A DNA stretch of 64,000 nt from Desulfobacula sp. (GCA_023701135.1 JAMPXP010000008.1:124001-188000); one strand, 5' to 3'; shown: positions 48,070 to 57,509, counted from the stretch's first letter. The notes: generated by a model not told the origin, from the letters alone. Made by a program: numbers and translations.

Positions 48070-48699
48070 ATGGAAATTTTAAAAATTAAGGCTGTGATAT
48101 TTGACTGCGACGGGGTCATGTTTGATACGGCCCTTGCCAACCGGAAATATTATGATGAAGTCCTGGCAGCCTTTAACAAACCTGGGCTGAATGAAGAACA
48201 GTTTATCAACGTCCATATGATGACGGTAAAGGAAGCCATTGAATATCTTTTTCCCGAGATCAGGGATCTTTCACGGGTGTATGAATGCTTGAGCCATATC
48301 GGCTACCATAAATTCATCAATTATATGGTCATGGAAGAAGGGCTTAAAGAACTGCTCGCGGCGCTTAAAAATAACGGCTATATCCGGGGGATTGCCACCA
48401 ACCGGACCAATACCATGGAAAAGGTGCTGGAAGACTTCCATCTTAAAAATGATTTTGAAATTGTGGTTACTGCTGCAACCGTCAAACATCCCAAACCTGA
48501 CCCGGAACAATTATTGCTGATCATGGAAAAATATCAATTAAAACCCCATGAAATTCTTTTTATAGGGGATTCCGAATATGACCGCCAGGCTGCCGCCGCT
48601 GCCGGGGTGTGGTTTGCAGGGTTTAAAAATCCAGGGTTAAAGGCAGATGTGAATGTGGTGTCCATGGATGAGATTGGCGGGATTTTACAGATAAATTAA
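48070..48699 (+). CDS. HAD-superfamily hydrolase (phosphoglycolate phosphatase-like)
   Basis: 209 residues. Motif I is VIFDCDGVMFDTA, motif II GIATNRTNTME (Thr), motif III KHPKPDPEQL (Lys) and motif IV FIGDSEYDRQAA, in the order and spacing of class I HAD phosphatases with a helical cap (residues 20-85). Substrate unknown; Gph-like. Between the DUF1573 gene and sat. Confidence 0.9.
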   Translation: MEILKIKAVIFDCDGVMFDTALANRKYYDEVLAAFNKPGLNEEQFINVHMMTVKEAIEYLFPEIRDLSRVYECLSHIGYHKFINYMVMEEGLKELLAALKNNGYIRGIATNRTNTMEKVLEDFHLKNDFEIVVTAATVKHPKPDPEQLLLIMEKYQLKPHEILFIGDSEYDRQAAAAAGVWFAGFKNPGLKADVNVVSMDEIGGILQIN

Positions 48700-48707
48700 T
48701 AAAAATC

Positions 48708-48736
48708 TTGACAAAATTCTCAATCATCATTAAATG
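48708..48736 (+). promoter_or_regulatory. Candidate promoter of sat
   Basis: TTGACA (48708-48713), 17-base spacer, TAAATG (48731-48736). The start would be near 48743, about 80 bases before sat. The -35 is perfect, the -10 weak; AT-rich surroundings fit a highly expressed gene. Confidence 0.45.
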
Positions 48737-48822
48737 TTACGAGATTTTATTGGTTAAAATGCGTGATAAATGTTGGAAAAACATTTATTAAAGGTGAAAC
48801 ATAAACAAGGAGAAGAGTGAAT

Positions 48823-50100
48823 ATGTCTAAATTAGTAGCACCTCATGGTGGAAAAGGCCTCGTCATTTGTAAACTCGAAGGCGCAGCTCGTGATGCAGAA
48901 CTGAAAAAAGCAGCCGGATTAAAGAAAATCGAGATTTCTTCCCAGGTCAAAGGCGACTTGATCATGCTGGGTATCGGTGGGTTCAGCCCGCTTAACGGTT
49001 TCATGACCAAGGCAGACTGGAAAGGCGTTTGTGCGGATTTCCTTCTGGCAGACGGCACCTTCTGGCCCGTTCCGGTGATGTTGGATGCTTCCAAGGCCGA
49101 AGCAGATGCCATCAAGGTGGGTGATGAGATTGCCCTGGAAAGAAAGGGTGAAATTTTTGCCACCATGAAAGTCACGGAAAAATTCACATTGACCGAAGAC
49201 GAGAAAAAATGGGAATGTGATAAAGTCTATAAGGGCCATGGTGAAGAATCAGCCGATGCCGTATTCTTTGAAAAAGCCATGAAAGATCATCCGGGCGTCC
49301 AGATGGTCATGGCCAGAAAAGAATTCTGCCTTGCCGGTCCTGTAAAAGTTCTTTCTGAAGGTGAATTCCCCACAAAATTCAAAGGCGTTTACCTGACCCC
49401 GGCTGAAACCCGCGCCATATTTGACAAGAGAGGCTGGGCCAATGTTGCAGCGCTTCAGCTCAGAAACCCCATGCACAGATCCCATGAGATTCTGGCCAAG
49501 ATCGCCATTGACGTGTGTGACGGCGTTCTGATCCATTCTCTCATCGGTAACCTGAAACCCGGCGACATTCCGGCCGATGTCCGTATCGAATGTATTGATG
49601 CGCTGATCAAAGGGTATTTTGTTCCCGAGAATATCCTCAATGCCGGATATCCCCTTGACATGAGATATGCAGGACCCAGAGAAGCCCTTCTTCATGCCAC
49701 CTTCCGCCAGAACTACGGCGTTAACAAGATGATCATCGGCCGTGACCATGCAGGCGTTGGCGACTTCTACACCCTGTTTGAAGCCCAGGAAATTTTTGAT
49801 ACGATTCCGACCCCGAAAGAACCGGGCAAAGCCCTGCTGTGCCAGCCCCTGAAAATCGACTGGACCTTCTACTGCTTTAAATGCGACGGCATGGCCTCCC
49901 TGAAAACCTGCCCCCATGCAAAAGAAGACAGGGTCGTCCTTTCCGGAACCAAGCTGCGCCATGCGCTTTCCAATGGTGAAGCTGTTGTGGATCATTTCGG
50001 CCGCGAAGAAGTTCTGGTCATCCTGAGGAAATACTATGCATCTCTGACGGAAAAAGTTGAAGTCAAACTCCAGAGCCATGCTCAGGGAAGCAAGATGTAA
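48823..50100 (+). CDS. sat: Sulfate adenylyltransferase (ATP sulfurylase)
   Basis: 425 residues from ATG 48823 (AGGAG ten bases ahead). [14 protein letters not shown] contains the RNPxHxxH nucleotide-binding motif, [11 protein letters not shown] is the second ATP site, and a [15 protein letters not shown] cysteine-rich segment is typical of Sat from sulfate reducers. Activates sulfate to APS, the first step of dissimilatory sulfate reduction, in the cytoplasm. Codon usage (frequent AAA, GGC, CTG) and flanking promoter and terminator suggest high expression. aprBA is not in the window. Confidence 0.97.
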   Translation: MSKLVAPHGGKGLVICKLEGAARDAELKKAAGLKKIEISSQVKGDLIMLGIGGFSPLNGFMTKADWKGVCADFLLADGTFWPVPVMLDASKAEADAIKVGDEIALERKGEIFATMKVTEKFTLTEDEKKWECDKVYKGHGEESADAVFFEKAMKDHPGVQMVMARKEFCLAGPVKVLSEGEFPTKFKGVYLTPAETRAIFDKRGWANVAALQLRNPMHRSHEILAKIAIDVCDGVLIHSLIGNLKPGDIPADVRIECIDALIKGYFVPENILNAGYPLDMRYAGPREALLHATFRQNYGVNKMIIGRDHAGVGDFYTLFEAQEIFDTIPTPKEPGKALLCQPLKIDWTFYCFKCDGMASLKTCPHAKEDRVVLSGTKLRHALSNGEAVVDHFGREEVLVILRKYYASLTEKVEVKLQSHAQGSKM

Positions 50101-50142
50101 GATCGTATTGTCTTAACCGACAATTTTTTTAAGATAGAATAC

Positions 50143-50178
50143 AAGGGGCTGTCCGCCGATGAGGCGGGCAGCCCCTTT
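50143..50178. terminator. Strong bidirectional terminator between sat and the Pit transporter
   Basis: AAGGGGCTGTCCGCC pairs with GGCGGGCAGCCCCTT (one G-U) around a GATGA loop. It sits 43 bases after sat and directly after the stop of the convergent transporter gene. Confidence 0.85.
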
Positions 50179-50180
50179 GC

Positions 50181-52436
50181 TTATTCAACGGATGAGCATT
50201 TCTGGTTCAGTTTGAAGGATTCATTAAAGATATCCAGAAGCTTGATGTTCTGTTTGGCCATCATGACGCTGTTCCCGCTGATGGCATAGAACAGGATGCT
50301 GAGGCGGGTTTTGGATGAATCATCCCGGATGCGTTTGATCTGGTTTTCATTATAATCATCCACCAGTTCTCTCAGGTAATGGTATTGTTCAACCGCGTCC
50401 TGGCAGTCAATAATTCGTTTGTCCCTGAATGCGGTTTCGACAAGGAAAATAATATTTAAGAAGACTTTTTTGATTTCTTTTAATTCAATGATCTGGGCCT
50501 CCAAAAGTCCTGTATGACGGTTGCTCACGTGCATGCTGGACCGGGTGACCGTATCCCTGTGGCCGTCGGACAGCTTCTGAAGCCGCCGGATAATCTGGTA
50601 ATAATTATAGGAAACATGATGATCTTCTTTGGAAAGCAGCCGCAATACCTTAAAAATATTGGCTATGATGATATTGATGCTGTTTTGAAAGTATTTCACC
50701 CGCATTCTCTCCTGCCTTAGGGTCACAAGGTCGCCTTTGAAAAGGGAGTCAAAGGAGATATCAAGGGATTCACGGATGCTCTTTAAAAGAAAAGCGAGAT
50801 GGTCAAAGGTCTGGGAGACCGCTTCCTGAAGGTTGTCAACTTTATCCAGATTGTAGATGGTCATTTCTTCTTTGACTTTTTCCTGGGCCTTATGTTTATG
50901 GTGGTTTTTCCAGATGACATAGGCGGCAAAAGCGAAGGCAATAATAAATCCCGGTAATTTAAAATAAAACAGGATGCCGGCAAAGATAAAGGATGCTGCA
51001 AAGGCAATGAAGGCGGTTAAAAACCAGCCGCCGATGACGGTCAGGACCCCGGTAACCCTGAATACGGCGCTTTCCCTGCCCCAGGCCTGATCTGAAAAAC
51101 TGGTTCCCATGGCCACCATAAAGGTGACATAGGTTGTGGACAGGGGAAGCTTTAACGATGTGCCCATGGATACAACGGCCGAGGATACCATGAGGTTTAC
51201 CGATGCCCGCACCAGATCAAAGGAAGGTTTATCGGCTGGAGTTGTTTCATCTTTGACGGCGGGGCTCAATCGTTTTCCAACGGCATTTCTGATGAGTTCA
51301 GGGGTTAAATTTTGAACGGTACTGAACAAAAAATCAAACAGGTTGACAATTTTCCGGGACAGCCAGATGGATTCATATTTTTCCGTTCCTTCGTCCTGCT
51401 GGCCTAGGCGAACCTCTGTTTCCGTTACTGTACGGGCTTTTTTAGATATCCAGAGGGTCAGTACCATAATGGATCCGGCAATGAGCAGCATATAGGTGGG
51501 TGTGGTCACTTTTTTGCCCAGGGCCGTCATGGTTATATTTAAAGGATCTCCTGACGAAAGGGCGTTTTGAAAAGCGGTCAGACCTGCCAGGGGAACACCG
51601 ATAAAATTGACCAGGTCATTGGCCGCAAAAGCCATGGCCAGGGCAAAGGTTCCGATGAGAACGATGGGTTTCAGAATGTTGACATTAAAAAAACTCAACA
51701 GAACCTGGAAGATGGATCCGGAAAAAACAAATATTCCGGCCATGATCAGGCCTGAATGGGTTTTGATCCAGGCCGCCGCCTGTTCGGTTATAAAGCTCGC
51801 CCCGCCGATACCCTGGACAAGGGTAAAATAGCTGATGGCCGTCATGGCGACTCCTCCCCAGAGGGCCCCATACCGGACAAGCTTTTTTTGATAGTTGAAG
51901 GTGAAAACCAGGCGGGTTATAAACTGCATCACGGCTCCAGAAAAAAAGGCCACCATGATGGACAGCAGGATACCACCGATAATGGCCATGGCTTTGGCCG
52001 TATTGATATAATCCCATAGGGCAATGCCCGTGGTCTGGGTCAATATTTTGATGGCAGCCAGGGCCACCGATGCCCCCAGAAGTTCAAATACAAGGGATAC
52101 CGTGGTGGAGGTCGGCAATCCGTAAGTGTTGAACAGATCCAGCAAAAGCACATCGGTAATCATGACGGCGAGGAAAATGGTGAGAAGCTCGGGCATGGTA
52201 AAGAATTGGGGATGGAAAATACCCTTCCGGGCGACTTCCATCATGCCGCCGGAAAAGGTTACGCCGGCCAGAATTCCGAGGCTTGCGATGATCATGATGA
52301 CAAAAAAAGGGGCAGCTTTGGAACCGATGGCGGAATTTAAAAAATTGACAGCATCATTTGAGACACCGACCATGAGGTCGAAGACGGCAAAAACCAAAAG
52401 CATGCCGACAATAATATAACAAAGTTCAAGGGTCAT
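50181..52436 (-). CDS. Pit-family inorganic anion transporter with PhoU-like C-terminal domain
   Basis: 751 residues. Two PitA repeats: GVSNDAVNFLNSAIGSKAA and LFNTYGLPTSTTVSLVFEL near the start, then AANDLVNFIGVPLAG and GTSLKLPLSTTYVTFMVAMG in the second half, with about 11 helices up to residue 510. From about 520 a soluble helical domain (EAVSQTFDHLAFLLKSI, then LRQERMRVKYFQNSI) resembles PhoU-like domains. Pit proteins move phosphate; B. subtilis CysP shows that the family can also move sulfate. A PHO-box-like repeat upstream favours phosphate, the convergent position beside sat hints at sulfate. Confidence 0.85.
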   Translation of the reverse strand: MTLELCYIIVGMLLVFAVFDLMVGVSNDAVNFLNSAIGSKAAPFFVIMIIASLGILAGVTFSGGMMEVARKGIFHPQFFTMPELLTIFLAVMITDVLLLDLFNTYGLPTSTTVSLVFELLGASVALAAIKILTQTTGIALWDYINTAKAMAIIGGILLSIMVAFFSGAVMQFITRLVFTFNYQKKLVRYGALWGGVAMTAISYFTLVQGIGGASFITEQAAAWIKTHSGLIMAGIFVFSGSIFQVLLSFFNVNILKPIVLIGTFALAMAFAANDLVNFIGVPLAGLTAFQNALSSGDPLNITMTALGKKVTTPTYMLLIAGSIMVLTLWISKKARTVTETEVRLGQQDEGTEKYESIWLSRKIVNLFDFLFSTVQNLTPELIRNAVGKRLSPAVKDETTPADKPSFDLVRASVNLMVSSAVVSMGTSLKLPLSTTYVTFMVAMGTSFSDQAWGRESAVFRVTGVLTVIGGWFLTAFIAFAASFIFAGILFYFKLPGFIIAFAFAAYVIWKNHHKHKAQEKVKEEMTIYNLDKVDNLQEAVSQTFDHLAFLLKSIRESLDISFDSLFKGDLVTLRQERMRVKYFQNSINIIIANIFKVLRLLSKEDHHVSYNYYQIIRRLQKLSDGHRDTVTRSSMHVSNRHTGLLEAQIIELKEIKKVFLNIIFLVETAFRDKRIIDCQDAVEQYHYLRELVDDYNENQIKRIRDDSSKTRLSILFYAISGNSVMMAKQNIKLLDIFNESFKLNQKCSSVE

Positions 52437-52531
52437 TGTTTTCTCTTTCCTTGCTGGAATGGGGTTTATTATCTCAGCAAGCCTAATATTAATCTAATAG
52501 AATTCACACATTTATTGTATATTTGCTGCCC

Positions 52532-52593
52532 TATTTAGACTAAATCGGCTTATTTTTCAATCATCTGCAATGATTCTAACACAATCCTAACAC
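52532..52593 (-). promoter_or_regulatory. Promoter of the Pit gene with PHO-box-like direct repeat
   Basis: On the minus strand, TTGAAA (52560-52555), 17-base spacer, TAAATA (52537-52532). Eleven bases upstream of the -35 lie two adjacent 11-base units, GTGTTAGGATT and GTGTTAGAATC (52593-52572): a 7-base repeat with 4-base spacing, the layout of PhoB-type boxes. The sequence differs from the E. coli CTGTCAT core, so a PhoB/OmpR-family binding site is a proposal. Leader about 90 bases. Confidence 0.5.
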
Positions 52594-52623
52594 GATCGGA
52601 ACTTATTCTTATACCGAGAAAAT

Positions 52624-52662
52624 AAAAAAGGCAGGATGATGTTTACCACCCTGCCTTTTTTT
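52624..52662. terminator. Terminator of the PEP-CTERM gene
   Basis: AAAAAAGGCAGG and CCTGCCTTTTTTT form a 12-bp stem around a 13-15-base loop, with T-tracts readable in both directions. It lies 19 bases after the minus-strand stop at 52681. Confidence 0.85.
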
Positions 52663-52680
52663 GTAAATATCGTATTCGGA

Positions 52681-53241
52681 TTATTTCTTTATTGTCCGTC
52701 TTCCCATTCCTGCAAGCCCCATGAGACCGAATCCCAGAAGAAGCATTGTGGCGGGTTCGGGGACATTGGTATTGGGCGGCGGGGTGTCTAAGGGATTCCA
52801 TGTGGTCAGATGTGAAATTTGGGGGATATTTTTTAAGTTTTTGGTTGAAAGATGTTCCGTACTCCAGAATCCAGAAGAGGCCCCCTCCACTCCCAACCAG
52901 TAAAAAGCAAACTCATTGGCTCCCTTAACGCTATAAAATTCAACGGGTTTTAGGGTATTCCATTCTCCTGACTTGTTGCCATCAAAATAGGTCACGGTCA
53001 TAAAATTATTTAATGTTTTCGGTGCATCTATCTTTGAATAAGGGTCAAGTTCTATACTCCGGTCAATGCCAGAAGTAGAAAACCATTCATTTATTATGGA
53101 TTCAAGTTTGTCGACCCCATAGTTGGAGTCATTGCCTTCCCATGTTCCCATATACGTACCAGAAAAAGTATCTGCAGCGTGAGACGGGGTAAAAAATCCT
53201 GAGACAGCCATCAGTATCAGTATTATATATATTTTTTTCAT
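52681..53241 (-). CDS. PEP-CTERM sorting domain protein
   Basis: 186 residues. Signal peptide MKKIYIILILMAVSGFFTPSHA, a secreted middle domain of unknown type, and a C-terminal sorting tail VPEPATMLLLGFGLMGLAGMGRR: PEP motif, hydrophobic helix and basic end. Such proteins are processed by exosortase (EpsH/XrtA type) with exopolysaccharide export; no exosortase gene is in the window. AAGGG lies 8 bases before the ATG. Stand-alone gene with a sigma-54-like promoter. Confidence 0.93.
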   Translation of the reverse strand: MKKIYIILILMAVSGFFTPSHAADTFSGTYMGTWEGNDSNYGVDKLESIINEWFSTSGIDRSIELDPYSKIDAPKTLNNFMTVTYFDGNKSGEWNTLKPVEFYSVKGANEFAFYWLGVEGASSGFWSTEHLSTKNLKNIPQISHLTTWNPLDTPPPNTNVPEPATMLLLGFGLMGLAGMGRRTIKK

Positions 53242-53282
53242 AGTATAGCCCTTTTCAAAAGGTTTAGTGTTGTATAATTAAT

Positions 53283-53299
53283 AAGCAATATTGATGCCG
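53283..53299 (-). promoter_or_regulatory. Sigma-54 (-24/-12) promoter of the PEP-CTERM gene
   Basis: Minus strand CGGCATCAATATTGCTT: GG at -24 (53298-53297) and GC at -12 (53286-53285) with the exact 12-base register of the TGGCACG-N4-TTGC consensus. Transcription would start near 53273, about 32 bases before the ATG. PEP-CTERM genes in other bacteria are controlled by RpoN with PrsK/PrsR, which supports the reading. The rest of the 53242-53418 gap shows nothing else. Confidence 0.55.
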
Positions 53300-53418
53300 A
53301 TATTTTCTATTGCATAAGAAAGACGGGAGTTCCTTTCCCTACAGCAGTTTACAAATTGGGTGAATCATATAATGAATATAATATAAAGTCCAGTGTGAAA
53401 ATTAAGTTCTAAATTATG

Positions 53419-53449
53419 AAAAAAAGGTGACAAAGTTGCTCCCTTTTTT
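53419..53449 (-). terminator. Weak terminator after rsmI
   Basis: AAAAAAAGG and CCCTTTTTT can pair across a 12-15-base loop directly after the rsmI stop; the stem is short and A/T-rich. Confidence 0.35.
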
Positions 53450-53456
53450 GCACAGT

Positions 53457-54308
53457 TTATTTCCCATTCAATTGGAGAATAATCTCGTATATGGTTTTTC
53501 TCGGCAGGTGGTATTCTCCGGCAATCTGTTTTGCCAAATCCGATGGGCTCAGGCCTGAATCCGATAACCGTTCCAGAATGATTTTTTTGAGCTCATCTGC
53601 TTCAGGCTTTCTTTCTTCCAGGCAACCCTGGACAAAGAGGGAGCATTCCCCCTTGATGGTTTCTTTTTCTTCAAGCTGCTGAAGGATCCGGGATAGGCTC
53701 CCCCGGATGTATTCCTCATGAAGCTTGGTGATCTCCCTTGTCAGGCATCCCTGCCGGTCTCCGATGGTTTGAATCAGAGTTTCCACAAGCGTTTTAATGC
53801 GTCTGGGGGATTCATAAAAAATGAGGGTGGCTTTCTGATCTTTCAGGGATTCTATGGTCTGTTTCAGTTTGCCACTTTTCTTGGGCGGGAACCCTGAAAA
53901 ACAAAAAGCGTCTGTGGGCAGCCCGGACACGCTAAGGCCTGCAATGACGGCACTGCATCCTGGAATGGGAATAACTGGGATTTTTTCTTTTGCAGCGGTC
54001 CTGACAAGATGATAACCCGGGTCGGAGATGGTTGGTGTGCCGGCATCCGAAATAAGGGCAATGCTGAGGCCGGTTTTTAGATGGGAGATGAGCAGAGGCG
54101 TTTTATCGGCCTCATTGTGTTCGTGGCAGGAGATGAGTCTTGTGTCAATCCCGTAGTGATCGAGAAGCCGTTTCGAATGCCGGGTATCTTCGGCTGCAAT
54201 CAGATCCACCTGCTTTAAAACCGTCACGGCCCTGAACGTCATATCTTCCAGATTGCCGATGGGGGTTGCAACCACATACAGGGTTCCGTATGATTTTGGT
54301 TTATCCAT
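53457..54308 (-). CDS. rsmI: 16S rRNA 2'-O-ribose C1402 methyltransferase RsmI
   Basis: 283 residues. LYVVATPIGNLEDMTFRAV, AAEDTRHSKRLLDHYG, ISDAGTPTISDPG, PIPGCSAVIAGLSVSGLP and FYESPRRI are RsmI signatures; a short C-terminal helix-turn-helix-like tail (LSPSDLAKQIAGEYHLPRKT) is present. Methylates the ribose of C1402 in 16S rRNA. Last gene of the ffh-rnhB cluster. Confidence 0.96.
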   Translation of the reverse strand: MDKPKSYGTLYVVATPIGNLEDMTFRAVTVLKQVDLIAAEDTRHSKRLLDHYGIDTRLISCHEHNEADKTPLLISHLKTGLSIALISDAGTPTISDPGYHLVRTAAKEKIPVIPIPGCSAVIAGLSVSGLPTDAFCFSGFPPKKSGKLKQTIESLKDQKATLIFYESPRRIKTLVETLIQTIGDRQGCLTREITKLHEEYIRGSLSRILQQLEEKETIKGECSLFVQGCLEERKPEADELKKIILERLSDSGLSPSDLAKQIAGEYHLPRKTIYEIILQLNGK

Positions 54309-54310
54309 AT

Positions 54311-54676
54311 TTATCCGGCCTGGAATGCATTTTTGATGAGGTTGAATTCAAACCGGCCGTCTTTTTCAAAGACCTCAATGACATCAAACCGGATCCTTGA
54401 TTCAAGCAGTCTGTGTCTTTTCAGGTAAGCGGTGGCGCCCAGGATAATTTTATGTTGTTTGAACGGGGTGACGGATTCTTTCGGAAGGCCTTTTCTGGTG
54501 CTGTGGCGGGTTTTGACTTCGATAAAGCAGAGGATCGCATGATCCTTTGCAATAATATCGATTTCCGCGGCTCTGGTCCTGAAATTCGCCTCCAGGATTT
54601 TAAACCCCTGGGCTTGCAGGAATTCGAGGGCTGCGGATTCTCCTTGCCGGCCAAGAAATTTTCGGTCATCGGGCAT
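54311..54676 (-). CDS. YraN family (UPF0102) nuclease-like protein
   Basis: 121 residues. LGRQGESAALEFLQAQGFKILE, RTRAAEIDIIAKD and CFIEVKTRHS form the Holliday-junction-resolvase-like PD-(D/E)XK core (E-x-D, E-x-K). Conserved companion of rnhB; biochemical role unsettled. Two bases from rsmI; overlaps rnhB by 11. Confidence 0.92.
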   Translation of the reverse strand: MPDDRKFLGRQGESAALEFLQAQGFKILEANFRTRAAEIDIIAKDHAILCFIEVKTRHSTRKGLPKESVTPFKQHKIILGATAYLKRHRLLESRIRFDVIEVFEKDGRFEFNLIKNAFQAG

Positions 54677-55307
54677 GGAGGACCTCTTTGACGCCTCGAA
54701 ATGTCAGCCGGTGAACAGGGCAGGGGCCGTGTTTTAAAATGGCTTGCTTATGGGCCTGGGTAGGATATCCCTTATGGCGGATAAAATCATAGGCCGGGTA
54801 GATCTCGTGCAGTTCTTTCATGATGGTATCCCGTGTCACCTTTGCGATGATGGAAGCGGCGGCAATGGAAATGCTTTTTGAATCTCCCTGTACAATGGCT
54901 GACTGATGGATATCCATATCCAGGGTAAATTTTCCGTCGATCAGAAGAAGGTCCGGAGCAGGGGAGCCGGGAAGGGATGAGAGATTCTCGACAGCCCGTT
55001 TCATGGAAAGAAGGGAAGCCCTCAAAATATTGATACTATCTATCTCATGGTGGGAGGCGATGCCGGTGGAAACGGCAAGGGCATTTTCCATGATCCGGGG
55101 AAAAAGCGCATCCCGTTTTTTTTCAGACAGTTTTTTGGAATCATTGATTCCTTCACAAATAAAATCCTGGGGAAGAATCACGGCGGCAGACACGACAGGG
55201 CCGGCAAGGGGTCCCCTGCCGGCCTCATCAACTCCTGCAATTATTTTATATCCCAAGGCCTTTGCATTGTGCTCAAATTGCCACATCGGCAGAAAGGCCT
55301 CAGGCAA
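54666..55307 (-). CDS. rnhB: Ribonuclease HII
   Basis: 213 residues. [22 protein letters not shown] with the catalytic Asp-Glu, [21 protein letters not shown] and [12 protein letters not shown] are RnhB motifs. Removes RNA from RNA-DNA hybrids and misincorporated ribonucleotides. The start at 55307 overlaps rplS; Met 55286 is possible. Confidence 0.96.
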   Translation of the reverse strand: MPEAFLPMWQFEHNAKALGYKIIAGVDEAGRGPLAGPVVSAAVILPQDFICEGINDSKKLSEKKRDALFPRIMENALAVSTGIASHHEIDSINILRASLLSMKRAVENLSSLPGSPAPDLLLIDGKFTLDMDIHQSAIVQGDSKSISIAAASIIAKVTRDTIMKELHEIYPAYDFIRHKGYPTQAHKQAILKHGPCPVHRLTFRGVKEVLHAR

Positions 55308-55650
55308 ACCGTTTTTCTTTAATCCTGGCGGCCTTGCCTCGAAGATTTCGAAGATAGTAGAGCTTGGATCTTCTGACCTTGCCCTTGGTGATAACCTCTA
55401 TTTTATCAATGGACGGAGAGTAAAGGGGAAAGATTCTTTCCACACCCACACCGCTTGATATTTTTCTGACGGTAAACCGGGCGCTTGAAAATCCTCCGGT
55501 TTTTTTGATCACAACACCCTGAAACACCTGGATGCGTTCTTTTTCGCCTTCACTGATCTTGACATGGACATTGACGGTATCACCTGATGCAAAATCCGGG
55601 ATATCAAGCCGCATCTGTTCTCTTTCCAATTGTTCAATTACATTTTTCAT
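55300..55650 (-). CDS. rplS: 50S ribosomal protein L19
   Basis: 116 residues. [50 protein letters not shown] and [20 protein letters not shown] are the standard L19 text. Preceded by a good AGGAGG. Part of the rpsP-trmD-rplS group. Confidence 0.98.
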   Translation of the reverse strand: MKNVIEQLEREQMRLDIPDFASGDTVNVHVKISEGEKERIQVFQGVVIKKTGGFSSARFTVRKISSGVGVERIFPLYSPSIDKIEVITKGKVRRSKLYYLRNLRGKAARIKEKRFA

Positions 55651-55694
55651 TTATTTCCTCCTGGTATCTTTCCTTTTGACAGACATGAAAACAA

Positions 55695-56258
55695 TTATCT
55701 GCCGTTCGTAATCCGGTCTAAATATATTGATACGGCAGATCTGACGGAAAGGTGGTTATAACCGGCTTTTCCCAGAATAGGGGCCAGGGTATAATCACAT
55801 GTATCAAGCAGTTCATCTGCCAATCCCCATGCCGTTCCAAACACAAGGGCATGGGATGCTCTATCCTCAAGTTTTTGCCTCAGCATTTCCGTTGTTAGTG
55901 AACCGGGGATGGCTGCTGCGCTGGTGGCAATGGTCACAACCGGTTCCATTCTTTCCTGTTTCATTTCAATAACCGCATCTTCAAAGCTGCGGACGACACG
56001 GATCAATTCCAGGGCGCTCTTTCTGAACGGATTAAGCGTCCCGCCGACCCCCTTTGTCCAGTGATCGATCACCTGGCCGGCAAGAATAGCCTGATCTTCA
56101 TAGGGGGTAACCACGTAAACCCCTTTGACGCCGAAGGTGATGGATGCCCTTGCAATGTCATGCATATCAATGGTTGTCAAGGCTGATCCAATGGGCAATC
56201 CCTTTTTGTTTTTCACTGGAAAATGAATCAGCACCACATAAAGATTACTCTCGGGCAA
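55695..56258 (-). CDS. SAM-dependent RNA methyltransferase-like protein (Methyltrn_RNA_4 type)
   Basis: 187 residues if it starts at TTG 56258, which has GGGAG upstream and fits the short family N-terminus before LYVVLIHFPVKNKKG; the frame is open further, into trmD. TTIDMHDIARASITFGVKGVYVVTP, DHWTKGVGGTLNP and FGTAWGLADELLDTCDYTL match a SPOUT-like domain often encoded between trmD and rplS in Desulfobacterota and relatives. The RNA target is not established to my knowledge. Confidence 0.8.
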   Translation of the reverse strand: MPESNLYVVLIHFPVKNKKGLPIGSALTTIDMHDIARASITFGVKGVYVVTPYEDQAILAGQVIDHWTKGVGGTLNPFRKSALELIRVVRSFEDAVIEMKQERMEPVVTIATSAAAIPGSLTTEMLRQKLEDRASHALVFGTAWGLADELLDTCDYTLAPILGKAGYNHLSVRSAVSIYLDRITNGR

Positions 56259-57000
56259 GGATTTCAAGCTCCCGGCACCATTGCCTGATAATTTGTTTTT
56301 CTTCAGCGTCAGGAGCTGTCTTTTCAAACAAATCCGGCCGTTTCAAAAAAGTCCGCTGAAGAGAGGATTTTTTTCTCCACAGCCTTATTTTTTCATGATT
56401 CCCGGATAACAGGGTATCCGGTATCTTTTGGCCTTCAAATACCTCAGGCCTTGTATAATGGGCATGCTCAATCCGGTCATCCATAAAGGAATCCGACTGG
56501 AAAGAGGCTTCGCTGCCCAGAACTCCCGGAATCAACCGGGCAACAGCATCCATTACTACCATGGCTCCCAGCTCTCCACCGGTCATCACATAATCTCCAA
56601 TGGAGATTTCTTCATCCGTCAAAAGGCTGTAAACCCTTTCATCAATGCCTTCATACCGGCCGCAGACCAAAATCAGCCCCTGTTTTTCGGCAGCCAGGGC
56701 AAGGGCCGTTTCCTGATTGAAACGGTTCCCCTGGGGGGTTAACACCACCACCCTTGATCCGGGCATTCGGTCCTTTGCACATAAAATGGCTGCTTTTAAC
56801 GGTTCCGGTTTCATGACCATGCCGCTGCCGCCGCCATAGGGACGGTCATCCACGGTTTTGTGGCGGTCCGTTGAAAAATCCCTGATATTGATGCAATTTC
56901 CTGTGATCAGCCCGTTCTCAATCCCCCGGGCAATCATCCCGTTCTGGAAAAAGGCATTGACCAGCTCCGGAAACAGGGTCAATACCGTAAAATTCATCAA
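56245..57000 (-). CDS. trmD: tRNA (guanine-37-N1)-methyltransferase
   Basis: 251 residues. NFTVLTLFPELVNAFFQNGMI, RPYGGGSGMVMKPEP, LVCGRYEGIDERV and IGDYVMTGGELGAM with the trefoil-knot SAM site identify TrmD. Methylates G37 of tRNAs and prevents +1 frameshifting. Overlaps rimM by four bases. Confidence 0.97.
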   Translation of the reverse strand: MMNFTVLTLFPELVNAFFQNGMIARGIENGLITGNCINIRDFSTDRHKTVDDRPYGGGSGMVMKPEPLKAAILCAKDRMPGSRVVVLTPQGNRFNQETALALAAEKQGLILVCGRYEGIDERVYSLLTDEEISIGDYVMTGGELGAMVVMDAVARLIPGVLGSEASFQSDSFMDDRIEHAHYTRPEVFEGQKIPDTLLSGNHEKIRLWRKKSSLQRTFLKRPDLFEKTAPDAEEKQIIRQWCRELEILARE

Positions 57001-57509
57001 TAGTCCTCAGGCAAGGTGGTTCTGACCGTATGCGCGTCCATGTCCACGGATTCAACAAAATATTTGTGCATGGGCACCAGGGTTTCCCTGTCATTGTCGG
57101 TTATGACCAGGACATCATGTGCACCGGTCGGAAATATCTGGGTGATTTTACCCAGATATCCTTTGATATGGTCAACCACATCCAGTCCCATGAGATCCTG
57201 CCAGTACCATTCATCTTCCTCCGGTTCCGGCAGTTGGTCCCTGTTGATATGGATCTCTTTTCCCACAAGATTTTCGGCCTGGTCCCGGCTCTCAATTCCC
57301 TCAAGGTTCAGCAATACCCCTTGTTTATGGGGAGAGACATGAAGGATCAGATATATCCTTCCTTCTTCTCCGTTGTTTTTTAGGACAACGGCCCTGTCTT
57401 TTTGGAATGAATCCACAGATTCTGCAAAAGACGCAACCTTGAGTGTGCCGTTGAGGCCATGCACTCCGGTTACCTTGCCTAGGGTAAACGAAGCGGTTTT
57501 GTTCATCAT
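56997..57509 (-). CDS. rimM: Ribosome maturation factor RimM
   Basis: 170 residues. FTLGKVTGVHGLNGTLKV, LNLEGIESRDQAENLVGKEI and a PRC-barrel half with EWYWQDLMGLDVVD and LVPMHKYFVESVDMDAHTV define RimM, which binds S19 during 30S assembly. ATGATG start; either Met is possible. Confidence 0.96.
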   Translation of the reverse strand: MMNKTASFTLGKVTGVHGLNGTLKVASFAESVDSFQKDRAVVLKNNGEEGRIYLILHVSPHKQGVLLNLEGIESRDQAENLVGKEIHINRDQLPEPEEDEWYWQDLMGLDVVDHIKGYLGKITQIFPTGAHDVLVITDNDRETLVPMHKYFVESVDMDAHTVRTTLPEDY

